Below are positions 25,806 through 33,893 of a stretch of 53,852 nucleotides of DNA, piece after piece. The position numbers and the translations under genes were made by a program. The notes under the pieces were generated by a model. That model saw only the letters and a program-made list of their open reading frames with translations. It had not been told where the DNA came from and ran no database searches. The DNA lies in assembly GCF_023333595.1 (NCBI RefSeq), contig NZ_JAIQZM010000043.1, positions 1-53,852 on the forward strand. The letters are read 5' to 3'. The stretch's first letter is position 1. Each line of letters begins with the position of its first letter. Source of the stretch: Argonema galeatum A003/A1. GTDB lineage: Bacteria > Cyanobacteriota > Cyanobacteriia > Cyanobacteriales > Aerosakkonemataceae.

Positions 25806-26423
25806 TCAAGCAGCGCTAGAACGAGTGCGAACTTTGTCAATAGTCACGGCGATAATAATCACCAGACCTTTAACAACTAGCTGCCAGAAAAATGACACAT
25901 TCATCAACGTTAATCCATTGTTGAGTAGAGCAATAATTAAAGCACCGAGTAAAGTACCCCAGATGGTGCCGATTCCACCCGTGAAGCTCGTTCCGCCCAA
26001 TATTACAGCTGCGATCGCATCGAGTTCGTAGCCCTGCCCCAACATCCCAGTCGCACTGTAGAGCCGAGAGGCGCTCATAATACCGCCTAAACCAGATAGT
26101 AACCCACTCACGCCGTAGACAAATAACAGCACCCGACTCACTTTAATTCCTGTCAGTCTTGCTGCCCGTGCATTCCCCCCCACAGCGTAAATATGTCTCC
26201 CCAGGACTGTCCGTCTTAAAACAAACCAACTAACTATGACTGTCAGCAAAGCAATGACAACTAGCCAAGGAATTGGGCCTAGATAATTGTTGCCTATCCA
26301 AGCAAAATCTAGATTTCGATTAAGAACTGTAGTGCCATTGGCGACTAAATAAGCAACACCCCGCAAAGCCGTATAGGAACCAAGCGTAACGATAAAAGGT
26401 GGCAAACCTAAATAGGCAATCAA
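25806..26423 (-). CDS. Ribose-type ABC transporter permease, N-terminally truncated
   Basis: 205 residues, against about 320 for RbsC-family permeases. It opens at a TTG with IAYLGLPPFIVTLGS, which in full-length family members lies roughly a third of the way in. The remaining helices and the family motifs YAVGGNARAARLTGI and LGGTSFTGGIGTIWGTLLG are intact. The missing N-terminal helices and the 4-base overlap with a C-terminally truncated ATPase gene show that a deletion joined the two genes. Without its first helices it is unlikely to form a working channel. The operon order is binding protein, ATPase, permease. Confidence 0.8.
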   Translation of the reverse strand: MIAYLGLPPFIVTLGSYTALRGVAYLVANGTTVLNRNLDFAWIGNNYLGPIPWLVVIALLTVIVSWFVLRRTVLGRHIYAVGGNARAARLTGIKVSRVLLFVYGVSGLLSGLGGIMSASRLYSATGMLGQGYELDAIAAVILGGTSFTGGIGTIWGTLLGALIIALLNNGLTLMNVSFFWQLVVKGLVIIIAVTIDKVRTRSSAA

Positions 26424-27925
26424 CGACCGCTCATTCCCACAATTTCCGGCAGCTCGCTGGAAATCATCAAAATAGCTACACCTTTTGCTGCCAGATCGCT
26501 AATAATTCGATAAATTTCGCTTTTTGCGCCAATGTCCACACCTCGCGTTGGTTCATCTAGCAAAAGTACCTTCGGGTTAATTGCCAACCAACGTGCTAGC
26601 AATAACTTCTGCTGATTTCCCCCAGACAGATCCATTGCCCTGATGCTTGGACTGGCAAGACGAATCCCTAAATCTTTAATGGCATCAGTCACCACTTTGG
26701 CCAGGTTTTTTGAATTTATAATGCCAGCTTTTGTCTCTCGATCCAGAACATTTAGAGTTATATTTTCACCAGAAGTCATGTCTAGAAATAAACCTAGATT
26801 TTTGCGATCTTCTGGTACATAAGCAATTCCGGCTTCAATTGCATCATCTGGCGTCAAGATGTTCAATGGACGTTTATTTTTGATATCTTCTGGTACATAG
26901 GCAATTCCCGATTCAATTGCATTACTTGGCTCGGAGATATTGAGAGGACGACCTTCCAGTTTTATTTCACCGCTAGTCCTTCGGTCAGCACCAAAAATAA
27001 GACGAGCAAGCTCAGTTCTACCAGCGCCAACCAAACCCGCTAAACCAACAATCTCGCCAGCATGGAGTCGAAAACTCGCAGGCTTTACCTTGCGCCCATC
27101 ACTTAAATTCGTTACCTCAAGGACAACTGGGCCAGGAGTTGTTTGACGCTTATGTTCGTATAAATCCTGTAAAGAACGACCCACCATCATTTCCACTAGG
27201 CGCGCGGCGGAAATTTCACTCTTTTCCAGAGAGCCAATATACCCACCATCTCGGATCGCACTAACGCGATCGGCAAGCGCATAAATCTCTGCCATCCGAT
27301 GGCTAATGTAAATAATGGCAATGCCCTCATTTCGCAAGCGGCGAACAACCTCGAAAAGCTTTTCTGTCTCGCGGTCTGAAAGCGCTGCTGTTGGCTCATC
27401 CATCACTAGAATGCGGCTCTTGTCTTTGAGTGCCCTAGCTATTTCAACTTGCTGCTGTTCGGCAATTGATAGTGTCGAAACAAGGTCTCCAGCATCAAAA
27501 CTGGCGTTGAGATTTTCCAGTACCTCAGTTGCCTTACGCCGCATTCCGTCTTGGTCGATGAGATTACCTCCTTTCGTAAGCTCACTTCCCATAAAAATGT
27601 TTTCAGCAACCGTCAGATTGGGGGCGAGATTCAGTTCTTGATAAATAATGGCTATGCCCAAATCTCTGGCTTGGCCGGGGTCTGTCATCTTAACAGCTTG
27701 ACCGTCAATTCTAATCTCACCTCCATCGGCTATGTAGGCTCCAGCAAGAATTTTCATGAGTGTACTCTTGCCCGCACCATTTTCACCCATAAGGGCATGA
27801 ACTTCCCCAGGGTAAATTGTTAGGTTTACATCATGCAAGGCCGTAAAACCGTGGAAGGTTTTTGTAATGTCTTGCATTTCGAGGACAGGCTTAGTTTTTA
27901 TTGAGGCTTGAGTGCTACTTACCAT
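26420..27925 (-). CDS. Ribose-type ABC transporter double ATPase, C-terminally truncated and with internal duplication
   Basis: 501 residues with the two ABC domains typical of RbsA/MglA. Domain 1: Walker A GENGAGKSTLMK (about 50), signature LSIAEQQQVEIARAL, Walker B ILVMDEPTAAL. Domain 2: Walker A-like GLVGAGRTELARL, signature LSGGNQQKLLLARWL, Walker B VLLLDEPTRGVDIG. The protein stops at SSELPEIVGMSGR, about 40 residues earlier than family members. A 26-residue in-frame tandem duplication lies around 340-395, where two near copies of RPLNI...AIE(S/A)GIAYVPED occur; this masks the missing tail in total length. It probably energised uptake of ribose or a related pentose before decay. Confidence 0.85.
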   Translation of the reverse strand: MVSSTQASIKTKPVLEMQDITKTFHGFTALHDVNLTIYPGEVHALMGENGAGKSTLMKILAGAYIADGGEIRIDGQAVKMTDPGQARDLGIAIIYQELNLAPNLTVAENIFMGSELTKGGNLIDQDGMRRKATEVLENLNASFDAGDLVSTLSIAEQQQVEIARALKDKSRILVMDEPTAALSDRETEKLFEVVRRLRNEGIAIIYISHRMAEIYALADRVSAIRDGGYIGSLEKSEISAARLVEMMVGRSLQDLYEHKRQTTPGPVVLEVTNLSDGRKVKPASFRLHAGEIVGLAGLVGAGRTELARLIFGADRRTSGEIKLEGRPLNISEPSNAIESGIAYVPEDIKNKRPLNILTPDDAIEAGIAYVPEDRKNLGLFLDMTSGENITLNVLDRETKAGIINSKNLAKVVTDAIKDLGIRLASPSIRAMDLSGGNQQKLLLARWLAINPKVLLLDEPTRGVDIGAKSEIYRIISDLAAKGVAILMISSELPEIVGMSGR

Positions 27926-27997
27926 CAGAAATACCTGTGCTTTTTATGTAAGTACGATTAAATCCATAAATTTGTGGAATTAACAAGAAAAACCAGT

Positions 27998-29002
27998 TTA
28001 TTCACTTGTCCAGCCTTTATGCTTATTAACGTTTTCACGAGTGATGAGCGAGACTGGGATGAGAATGTTTGGATTGGCAGGCTTTTTCCCTTTGAGAATG
28101 TCGTTCCCGACCTCAACTGCCTTGGCTGCCATGCGAAATGGGTCTTGAGCCGCAGTAGCAACAAATAAGCTATTGTTCTGCTTAAGCGCATCTAGTGCCT
28201 CTGGTGCGCCATCGACGCCAACAATAAAGAACTCGTCTCGTTGGGCCTGTTTAGCGGCTAGCTCTGCACCGATGCCACAAGGGTCATTAATTGCAAAAAC
28301 GGCATCGATTTTTCGGAAGGAGGTGAGCAAATCGCTCATTACTCTCAACCCACCATCACGGCTACCTTCTGCATTCTGATCTTTGGAAAGAATCTTGATA
28401 CCAGGATATTTGGAGAATACGCTCAGACATCCCTGAACTCGCTCAACTACTGAAGCGACGGGTGGCCCGTTGATAATCACAACATTGCCTTTACCCTTTA
28501 AGCGATCGGCAATGTATTTACAACTCACCTCACCAGCTTGCACGTTATTTGAGGTAACAGTGGCATCAACACCTCCTTCAGCGGCGGTATCAACTGCAAC
28601 GATCGGAATTCCTGCTTGCTTAGCTTTTTCTACAGCTGCAAAAATCCCTTTGGTGTCGGCAGCATTGAGTACAATCATGCTTACCTTTGAGGCAATGAAG
28701 TTTTCAATTTGGTTGAATTGCAGATTTAAGTCGTCCCCACTGGAAACGACTATTGTCCTCACGTCTCCACCGCCAAGTTTCTTGGCTTCGGCTTGCGCCC
28801 CCTTACCAACTTGCACAAAGAAGGGGTTGCCGAGGTCACGCACAGTTACAGCAACTGATGAAACTTTTGTTTCCCGCTTGTTGCTGTTTTGAGGGTCGAT
28901 CGCTGATGATAAAACTTTGTCAGCTATCTTGTTGCGCTTGGGCGCTATCTTAAAGAGCGCCCAAGCGCAACAACGTACCAAATATTTAACTATCGAGTAC
29001 AA
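27998..29002 (-). CDS. Sugar ABC transporter periplasmic-binding protein, signal peptide replaced
   Basis: 334 residues. From about residue 46 it is a peripla-BP_4/RbsB-type protein: SVAVTVRDLGNPFFVQVGKGAQ, FIASKVSMIVLNAADTKG, VVAVDTAAEGGVDATVTSNN and FAINDPCGIGAELAA. Such proteins should begin with a signal peptide or lipobox. Instead residues 1-45 (KYLVRCCAWALFKIAPKRNK) are the translation of an 18-bp-arm palindromic repeat at 28929-28973. The native export signal has apparently been lost, so the protein would stay in the cytoplasm. Ligand, by operon context with RbsA/RbsC-like genes, is probably ribose or another monosaccharide. Confidence 0.85.
   Translation of the reverse strand: MYSIVKYLVRCCAWALFKIAPKRNKIADKVLSSAIDPQNSNKRETKVSSVAVTVRDLGNPFFVQVGKGAQAEAKKLGGGDVRTIVVSSGDDLNLQFNQIENFIASKVSMIVLNAADTKGIFAAVEKAKQAGIPIVAVDTAAEGGVDATVTSNNVQAGEVSCKYIADRLKGKGNVVIINGPPVASVVERVQGCLSVFSKYPGIKILSKDQNAEGSRDGGLRVMSDLLTSFRKIDAVFAINDPCGIGAELAAKQAQRDEFFIVGVDGAPEALDALKQNNSLFVATAAQDPFRMAAKAVEVGNDILKGKKPANPNILIPVSLITRENVNKHKGWTSE
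28929..28979. repeat. Palindromic repeat inside the binding-protein gene
   Basis: TTGTTGCGCTTGGGCGCT (28929-28946) and its exact complement AGCGCCCAAGCGCAACAA (28956-28973) around a 9-base loop, followed by CGTACC. Its outer bases match those of the palindrome at 14542-14594 (GGTACGTTGTTGC). It encodes much of the N-terminus of the binding protein. Confidence 0.85.
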
Positions 29003-29388
29003 GCAAAATTTAAAAGCCGTTGCTCCACACCAGTTGCAGAATGCAAAGAATCAGCCGCAGGCTGGTAAACAATCTTAGTTTCAGACTCAAATTCTCCTCT
29101 GTACTCTATAAGCAGTTGCTGATTTCTGCAATTCCCCTCAAGTCGGAAATATTGAGCTTCAGGACTAGCCACTTCAAAAACCACAGTTTCTCCCTGCCTT
29201 TCCACACGGTTGATATTCATATACCAGGGAAATTGTTCGGCGTAGGGATTTCCAAGTTCTGACGGTGCCAAAGTTCCTGGTACTTCTGCCCATACAAACT
29301 GTCTGCCAGCTTCAACTATTGGTTTAATTTTTGCTGACTGTACAACTAACATAGAAGCAGCGGCCATAAAAATAGAAAACCTATTCAC
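28990..29388 (-). CDS. Hypothetical secreted protein
   Basis: 132 residues. A short N-terminal hydrophobic stretch (FSIFMAAASMLVVQSA, about 4-19) suggests a signal peptide. The mature part is beta-rich (FVWAEVPGTLAP, YRGEFESETKIVYQPA), contains two cysteines that could pair, and resembles no family I can name. Its 3' end overlaps the start of the sugar-binding protein gene by 13 bases on the same strand. That overlap probably results from the palindrome insertion that gave the downstream gene a new start. Confidence 0.6.
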   Translation of the reverse strand: MNRFSIFMAAASMLVVQSAKIKPIVEAGRQFVWAEVPGTLAPSELGNPYAEQFPWYMNINRVERQGETVVFEVASPEAQYFRLEGNCRNQQLLIEYRGEFESETKIVYQPAADSLHSATGVEQRLLNFACTR

Positions 29389-29443
29389 GATATTCTACCA
29401 ACCAAATATCAAAAGATTGAAATACAGACTATAGGGCTAATCC

Positions 29444-30178
29444 CTATGGAATAGATTGGAAAAGTACATCGAGAATTTCGTATTTTTGCCAACCAACCGC
29501 ATCAAAATGCCACCATTCTTTCGGCAGCGGTATAAACCCCCGTTTTTTCATCGCCTCCTCCAACAAAGAACGGTTTCTCTTAGCTTCGGCGCTGGCACCT
29601 CTGTATTTTCTATGGGCTCGCGGTGTAAAATTATCAAATTCGGTCGGCATTTCCAGTTCTTGCCCATTGCTATCCACCAGCGTTATATCTACTGCCGCGC
29701 CGCGATTGTGCTTTGAGCCTTTTGCCGGATTTGCCACATAGGGACGAGCTGATGGAATTTTCCACATTAGCTTTTGAACTGATAGCGGTCTGTAGCAATC
29801 ATAAACTTTCAGTCCCAGTCCCTGTTTCTCCAAATCTTCTTGAACTTGTGACAGTTTTAGCGCCACTTCCCCCCTCAGCAAACATCGCGCCACTGGGTAC
29901 AGTTTTCTTTTCGTGAAATTATTTTCGGTTGCATAACGGATGTCTTGCACAATTTTGCGATTGATAGTGCCAATATCAACCAGTTGTGCATTATCTATTT
30001 TTGGAGACAAAGTAATTTTTGCTTGTGGCGCTGGACTTGGTTTGGCAAGCGTAGAAGCTTTAACGCTGGTTGTATTTTTTACTTCGCTCTCAGCACTCGG
30101 TACAGAGTCAGATTTCTGACACGCCAAAAATAAAACCACTAACAGAGTAACAGTGAATAATTTGACCCATCTGCTCAT
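29444..30178 (-). CDS. D-alanyl-D-alanine dipeptidase, VanX/DdpX-like lipoprotein
   Basis: 244 residues from the ATG at 30178. This start gives a clean lipoprotein signal (MSRWVKLFTVTLLVVLFLAC, lipobox LFLAC); an earlier in-frame ATG at 30232 would place 18 polar residues before it. After a low-complexity linker the M15D peptidase domain carries IRYATENNF, YDCYRPLSVQKLMW, SKHNRGAAVDITL (zinc site SxHxxGxAxD) and EWWHFD (catalytic Glu and zinc His). It cleaves D-Ala-D-Ala and would act in the periplasm in wall turnover. No vanA/vanH-type gene lies nearby, so a resistance role is not indicated. Confidence 0.9.
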   Translation of the reverse strand: MSRWVKLFTVTLLVVLFLACQKSDSVPSAESEVKNTTSVKASTLAKPSPAPQAKITLSPKIDNAQLVDIGTINRKIVQDIRYATENNFTKRKLYPVARCLLRGEVALKLSQVQEDLEKQGLGLKVYDCYRPLSVQKLMWKIPSARPYVANPAKGSKHNRGAAVDITLVDSNGQELEMPTEFDNFTPRAHRKYRGASAEAKRNRSLLEEAMKKRGFIPLPKEWWHFDAVGWQKYEILDVLFQSIP

Positions 30179-30343
30179 CCTTTTCGATTTCACTCCCGCT
30201 TTAGTCTCGATTATGCCGACCAAATCCAGCATATCTTAGCGTGCGATGCTCTTGATTTGGGAAAACCGGGTTTCTGCGTCAGTCCTGAAGACTTGACATT
30301 TAGACAGACCTTTCTGTATAAAACCTTAAAGAGGAATCCTAAA

Positions 30344-30769
30344 ATGCCATCTCCGATTCGACCCCCTTTTACTGAAGAAACCGCACGTGCCAAAGTCAAA
30401 GCAGCCGAAGACGCCTGGAATACTCGCGATCCTGAAATAGTAGCGCCAGCTTATACAATAGATTCCCAATGGCGAAATCGCACCGAATTTTTTACAGGTA
30501 GAGAAGCCATCAAAGAGTTTTTGCGACGCAAATGGGCGAAAGAATTAGACTATCGGCTGATGAAAGAGTTGTGGGCTTATACCGACAATCGAATTTCGGT
30601 ACGCTTTGAGTACGAATGGCGAGATGCAGAAACAGATCGATGGTTCCGCACTCATGGAAATGAGCATTGGGAATTTGACTCTGACGGACTGATGAAAAGG
30701 CGCGATATGAGTGCCAATGATTATCCGATTCAAGAATCAGAACGCCGTATTCACAGGCAGAAGTTTTAG
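30344..30769 (+). CDS. NTF2-like (DUF1348/SnoaL-type) protein
   Basis: 141 residues from the ATG at 30344, preceded by GAGGA at about 9 bases. The nuclear-transport-factor-2-like signature of DUF1348 is clear: ARAKVKAAEDAWNTRDPE, YTIDSQWRNRTEFFTGREAI, RRKWAKELDYRLMKELWA and RTHGNEHWEFDSDGLM with RRDMSANDYPI near the end. The family is a small cytosolic cone-shaped fold of unknown catalytic role, often next to regulators or oxidoreductases. It runs convergent with the ArsR-type regulator gene, which ends 28 bases downstream. Confidence 0.88.
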   Translation: MPSPIRPPFTEETARAKVKAAEDAWNTRDPEIVAPAYTIDSQWRNRTEFFTGREAIKEFLRRKWAKELDYRLMKELWAYTDNRISVRFEYEWRDAETDRWFRTHGNEHWEFDSDGLMKRRDMSANDYPIQESERRIHRQKF

Positions 30770-30796
30770 TTGCTGCCAGTTTAAAATTAGCGATCG

Positions 30797-31135
30797 CTAA
30801 TCCACCTCTTGTATATTCGCAAGTCCTTTCAAACTCCCCAAGCAATCTACCAATAACTGGCGATTCAGCGAGTTATACTTAGTCTGACCATCTTTTCGCG
30901 TCTGAAGTAACCCAGCCTCAATCAGCGTCCTAGAATGGTGACAGAACAGAGCCAGACTAATCCCCACCTGATTCGCTATCTCGGAACCGCTGATCTCCCC
31001 ACCTAGAGCCAGCAACTCCACAATCCTCAACCGCGTAGGGTCGGAGAGAGCCGCAAAGATTTTAGCTCGTTGTTCTGTGTCATTTTTGGCAGTTCGAGAC
31101 GCAGAATTCGCCTCAAACCTGTCGTTGTTGTTCAT
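30797..31135 (-). CDS. ArsR-family winged-helix transcriptional regulator
   Basis: 112 residues. The winged-helix core is recognisable: AKIFAALSDPTRLRIVELLA (about 25-45), ISGSEIANQVGISLALFCHHSRTLIEAGLL (recognition helix about 60-80) and TRKDGQTKYNSLN for the wing. The metal-binding ELCVC(D/G) motif of classical ArsR/SmtB is absent, so it may sense redox state or a small molecule. It is divergent from the thioredoxin gene, with inverted-repeat elements between them (31190-31260), so it likely controls itself and the thioredoxin/ene-reductase pair. Confidence 0.88.
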   Translation of the reverse strand: MNNNDRFEANSASRTAKNDTEQRAKIFAALSDPTRLRIVELLALGGEISGSEIANQVGISLALFCHHSRTLIEAGLLQTRKDGQTKYNSLNRQLLVDCLGSLKGLANIQEVD

Positions 31136-31189
31136 TTTCAGCAGTAGACCGTTATACCTCTATATTACGTCTGGTAGCCCATTACTCAA

Positions 31190-31260
31190 ATAGTTAAATA
31201 ACCACTTGACTTTCCTGAAAAACTCTTTTACCATTATAGTTAAATGGTTGTTTAACCACT
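31190..31260. promoter_or_regulatory. Candidate ArsR-type operators
   Basis: Two related sites, TAGTTAAATAACCACTT at about 31191 and TAGTTAAATGGTTGTTTAACCACT at 31237-31260. The second contains the inverted repeat GTTAAA-N6-TTTAAC. They lie between the divergent regulator and thioredoxin genes, the normal position for ArsR-family operators. No experiment is implied. Confidence 0.5.
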
Positions 31261-31411
31261 GAACTAAGTGCAGGATTCAGCCCAGACTGGCGACTTTGCG
31301 AGGGCGATCGATCTACGAAGAGTGAGATCTAGCCGCATTCTCCACAGCGTTGCGTTGGCGTAGCCTGTTATAAGTACATCGCTTTAGAAACAACTAAGGA
31401 GGCTTTTACCT

Positions 31412-31768
31412 GTGTCAAATAACTCCCAATACATCACACTAACCCACGACAATTTTGAGAGCGAAGTCATTGCTAGTTCGGTTCCGGTTCTCGTAGATTT
31501 TTGGGCTTCTTGGTGTGGGCCATGCCGATTGATCAGCCCATTGATTGAAGAACTGGCTGCTGATTTTGACAATCGAGCCAAAGTTGCCAAATTGAATGTT
31601 GACCAGCATGAAGGAATTGCGAAGCAATACAACATCCAAGCTATTCCAACTTTGCTTCTTTTCAACGATGGTTTGGTTGTAGAGCAAATGGTCGGTGTAA
31701 TTCCAAAGGAAGTGCTGGCTGACAAACTCAACAACTTGCTTAAACAGAACACTTTGGCAACAAGGTAA
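31412..31768 (+). CDS. trxA: Thioredoxin
   Basis: 118 residues from a GTG start; AAGGAGG lies about 9 bases upstream, a strong ribosome-binding site. The thioredoxin fold is complete: LVDFWASWCGPCRLISP with the WCGPC active site (about residue 35), the KVAKLNVDQHEGIAKQYNIQAIPTLLLF strand with its cis-proline, and VVEQMVGVIPKEVL. It reduces protein disulfides in the cytosol. Gene context (divergent ArsR-type regulator, downstream old yellow enzyme) suggests an inducible stress-response form rather than the housekeeping copy. Confidence 0.93.
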   Translation: MSNNSQYITLTHDNFESEVIASSVPVLVDFWASWCGPCRLISPLIEELAADFDNRAKVAKLNVDQHEGIAKQYNIQAIPTLLLFNDGLVVEQMVGVIPKEVLADKLNNLLKQNTLATR

Positions 31769-31797
31769 GTAGGTGGAGGGAAATAAGCTGAATATTT

Positions 31798-31832
31798 AGA
31801 AACCCGGTTTCTTGGAGAAACCGGGTTTCTAA
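31798..31832. repeat. Inverted pair of GAAACCCGGTTTC palindromes
   Basis: AGAAACCCGGTTTCT-TGG-AGAAACCGGGTTTCT: a long hairpin between the thioredoxin and ene-reductase genes. It could attenuate read-through. Confidence 0.75.
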
Positions 31833-31878
31833 AGCCCGCAGTTTTAGTGACTAATGACTAAAAATGGAGATTCTCTCA

Positions 31879-32994
31879 ATGAATACCAATGTAAATCTTC
31901 TTTCACCTGTTAAACTCGGTCGTTACGAACTACCCAACCGAATTGTAATGGCTCCGTTAACGCGGATGCGTGCTGCTGCGGGAAATGTGCCAACATATTT
32001 GAATGTTACATATTACGAACAAAGAGCTTCAGCGGGGTTGATTATTGCCGAAGCGACTCAAGTTTCGCCTCAAGGTGCTGGATATCCAAACACGCCAGGT
32101 ATTTATTCACCAGAACAAGTTGGTGGATGGCGACTCGTAACGGATGCAGTCCGCGATCGCAAAGGGCTCATTTTCTTGCAACTTTGGCACGTCGGGCGCA
32201 TCTCCCACCCATCGCTACAACCAGGGGGAGAACTACCAGTCGCACCAAGTGCGATCGCACCCGAAGGAGAAGCAATTACCTTCCAGGGGCCAAAACCTTT
32301 TGTAACGCCCCGTGCATTGGAAACAGCAGAAATTCCAGATATTGTCGAACAATACCGTAAAGGAGCGGAAAACGCACTTGCGGCTGGATTTGATGGCGTA
32401 GAAATCCACAGCGCCAATGGTTATCTGCTCGACCAATTTCTACAAGATGGTACAAACAAACGCACAGATAAATATGGCGGTTCAATTGAAAATCGCGCTC
32501 GTCTTTTATTAGAAGTAACCGAAGCAGTTGTGAGCGTTTGGGGTAGCGATCGCGTTGGCGTGCGCCTCTCCCCCAGCGGGACATTCAACAGTATGCACGA
32601 CTCAAACCCCGAAGCGTTATTCAGCTATGTAGGTTCCGCCCTCAACCGCTTGGATCTTGCTTATCTCCATATTGTCGAACCCAGGATTGCTGGAAATGAA
32701 ACGGTTGAAGATAATACCTCTAATTTGGGAGTGCGATACTTCCGTCCCATTTTTAATGGTACTCTGATGGCAGCAGGTGGCTACGATCGGGAAGAAGGAA
32801 ATGCTGTCTTGGCTGCTGGTGATGCAGATTTAGTCGCCTATGGTAGGCTGTTTATTGCTAATCCAGATTTACCAGAGCGTTTTGCCCTTAATGCACCGTT
32901 GAACGAGCCCGATCGCTCAACCTTTTACGGCGGAACCGCTATTGGATATACCGACTACTCAACTCTTAAACAACAAACAGCGTTAACATACTAA
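31879..32994 (+). CDS. Old yellow enzyme family ene-reductase (alkene reductase)
   Basis: 371 residues from the ATG at 31879, which has GGAG at 8 bases; the frame can also start at 31864. TIM-barrel OYE motifs: LPNRIVMAPLTRMRA (about 22-36), ATQVSPQGAGYPNTPGIY, FLQLWHVGRISHP and the substrate-binding VEIHSANGYLLDQFLQD with the His-x-x-Asn pair (about 180). The C-terminal FMN-phosphate region GDADLVAYGRLFIANPDLPERF is present. It reduces activated C=C bonds using NAD(P)H and FMN, typically detoxifying electrophiles. It lies downstream of thioredoxin and may belong to the same regulon. Confidence 0.93.
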   Translation: MNTNVNLLSPVKLGRYELPNRIVMAPLTRMRAAAGNVPTYLNVTYYEQRASAGLIIAEATQVSPQGAGYPNTPGIYSPEQVGGWRLVTDAVRDRKGLIFLQLWHVGRISHPSLQPGGELPVAPSAIAPEGEAITFQGPKPFVTPRALETAEIPDIVEQYRKGAENALAAGFDGVEIHSANGYLLDQFLQDGTNKRTDKYGGSIENRARLLLEVTEAVVSVWGSDRVGVRLSPSGTFNSMHDSNPEALFSYVGSALNRLDLAYLHIVEPRIAGNETVEDNTSNLGVRYFRPIFNGTLMAAGGYDREEGNAVLAAGDADLVAYGRLFIANPDLPERFALNAPLNEPDRSTFYGGTAIGYTDYSTLKQQTALTY

Positions 32995-33107
32995 TCGATC
33001 CGAACTTGTATATCCGCTTTTCAGGTGAGTGAGGTACAAAGAAACCCGGTTTCTGGGGTTTACTTCATGCAACTGAAAACCGCTATACAATTGAACGCAG
33101 CTTAGTT

Positions 33108-33218
33108 AGGACTTACGCAATCGCCCCCCTAGCCCCCCAAATCTGGGGGGAACAGGACTCTTCTCCCCCCAGATTTGGGGGGCTAGGCGGGCCAAACCTT
33201 TGTTTTTACGTAAGTCCT
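33108..33218. repeat. Compact AGGACTTACG-bounded palindromic element
   Basis: Outer arms AGGACTTACG / CGTAAGTCCT; inner arms CCCCCCAAATCTGGGGGG / CCCCCCAGATTTGGGGGG. It is the same structure as the larger block at 20631-21024; a related C-rich pair without clear outer arms lies at about 37975-38055. Non-coding. Confidence 0.8.
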
Positions 33219-33237
33219 GTTAGTATAAGGCGGGACA

Positions 33238-33765
33238 ATGAATAGCGATCGGGAATTGGCGAATACCTCTACCAATCCTGCTCCAGCAGATCCAGATTTA
33301 TACCCGTGGGATTTCGGATCTGCTGTAGCACAATTGCAAGAACTATTAAGCGCCCACGGCTTTGACCTAAAAATAGATGGAGACTTTGGTAGTCGAACAG
33401 AAGCCGCCGTTAAAGCATTCCAAAAACAACAAGGTTTGAGAATTAATGGAGTTGTCGATTCAAACACATGGACAACCTTAAAAACAACCATTCAGCCAGG
33501 AACTCGCCTCCTCAGACGCGGACATACAGGTGCCGATGTGCGCGAATTGCAAGGATTGTTACAAATCCAAGGCTATAACGTTCCCAGAAACGGCATTTTT
33601 TGTGCCAATACCAAACAGGCAGTAATTGCTTTTCAACAAAAACATAAGTTAAAGAATAACGGTATAGTAGACCGCATAACCTGGACAATTTTGCGCGGAG
33701 GTTTACCCCTGCCCACTTATTCCAAACAAACCGGATGGTTTTTTAATATCCGCAAATGGTGGTAA
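33238..33765 (+). CDS. Peptidoglycan-binding protein (two PG_binding_1 domains)
   Basis: 175 residues. Two tandem peptidoglycan-binding domains of about 60 residues each: VAQLQELLSAHGFDLKIDGDFGSRTEAAVKAFQKQQGL with GVVDSNTWTTL, and VRELQGLLQIQGYNVPRNGIF with AVIAFQQKHKL and GIVDRITWTIL. No signal peptide is visible and no catalytic domain is attached, so export route and role are unclear; stand-alone versions are common in cyanobacteria. The start at 33238 follows a repeat element (33108-33218) within 20 bases. Confidence 0.88.
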   Translation: MNSDRELANTSTNPAPADPDLYPWDFGSAVAQLQELLSAHGFDLKIDGDFGSRTEAAVKAFQKQQGLRINGVVDSNTWTTLKTTIQPGTRLLRRGHTGADVRELQGLLQIQGYNVPRNGIFCANTKQAVIAFQQKHKLKNNGIVDRITWTILRGGLPLPTYSKQTGWFFNIRKWW

Positions 33766-33893
33766 ACTGATTGCAAATTTCAGATTTCAGATTTCAGAAT
33801 ACTCTTGCCCTTTACCCTTTTTTCTTTACCCGTCTGCCGAAGGCGGTAAAAACATTTTTCAAAATAGACATCTTCAAAAACTCTCAAAATAAT

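Noticed and set aside
29444..30178. VanX-like gene as vancomycin resistance
   Set aside because: No vanA/vanH-type ligase or dehydrogenase genes nearby; VanX/DdpX homologues are common in bacteria without resistance.
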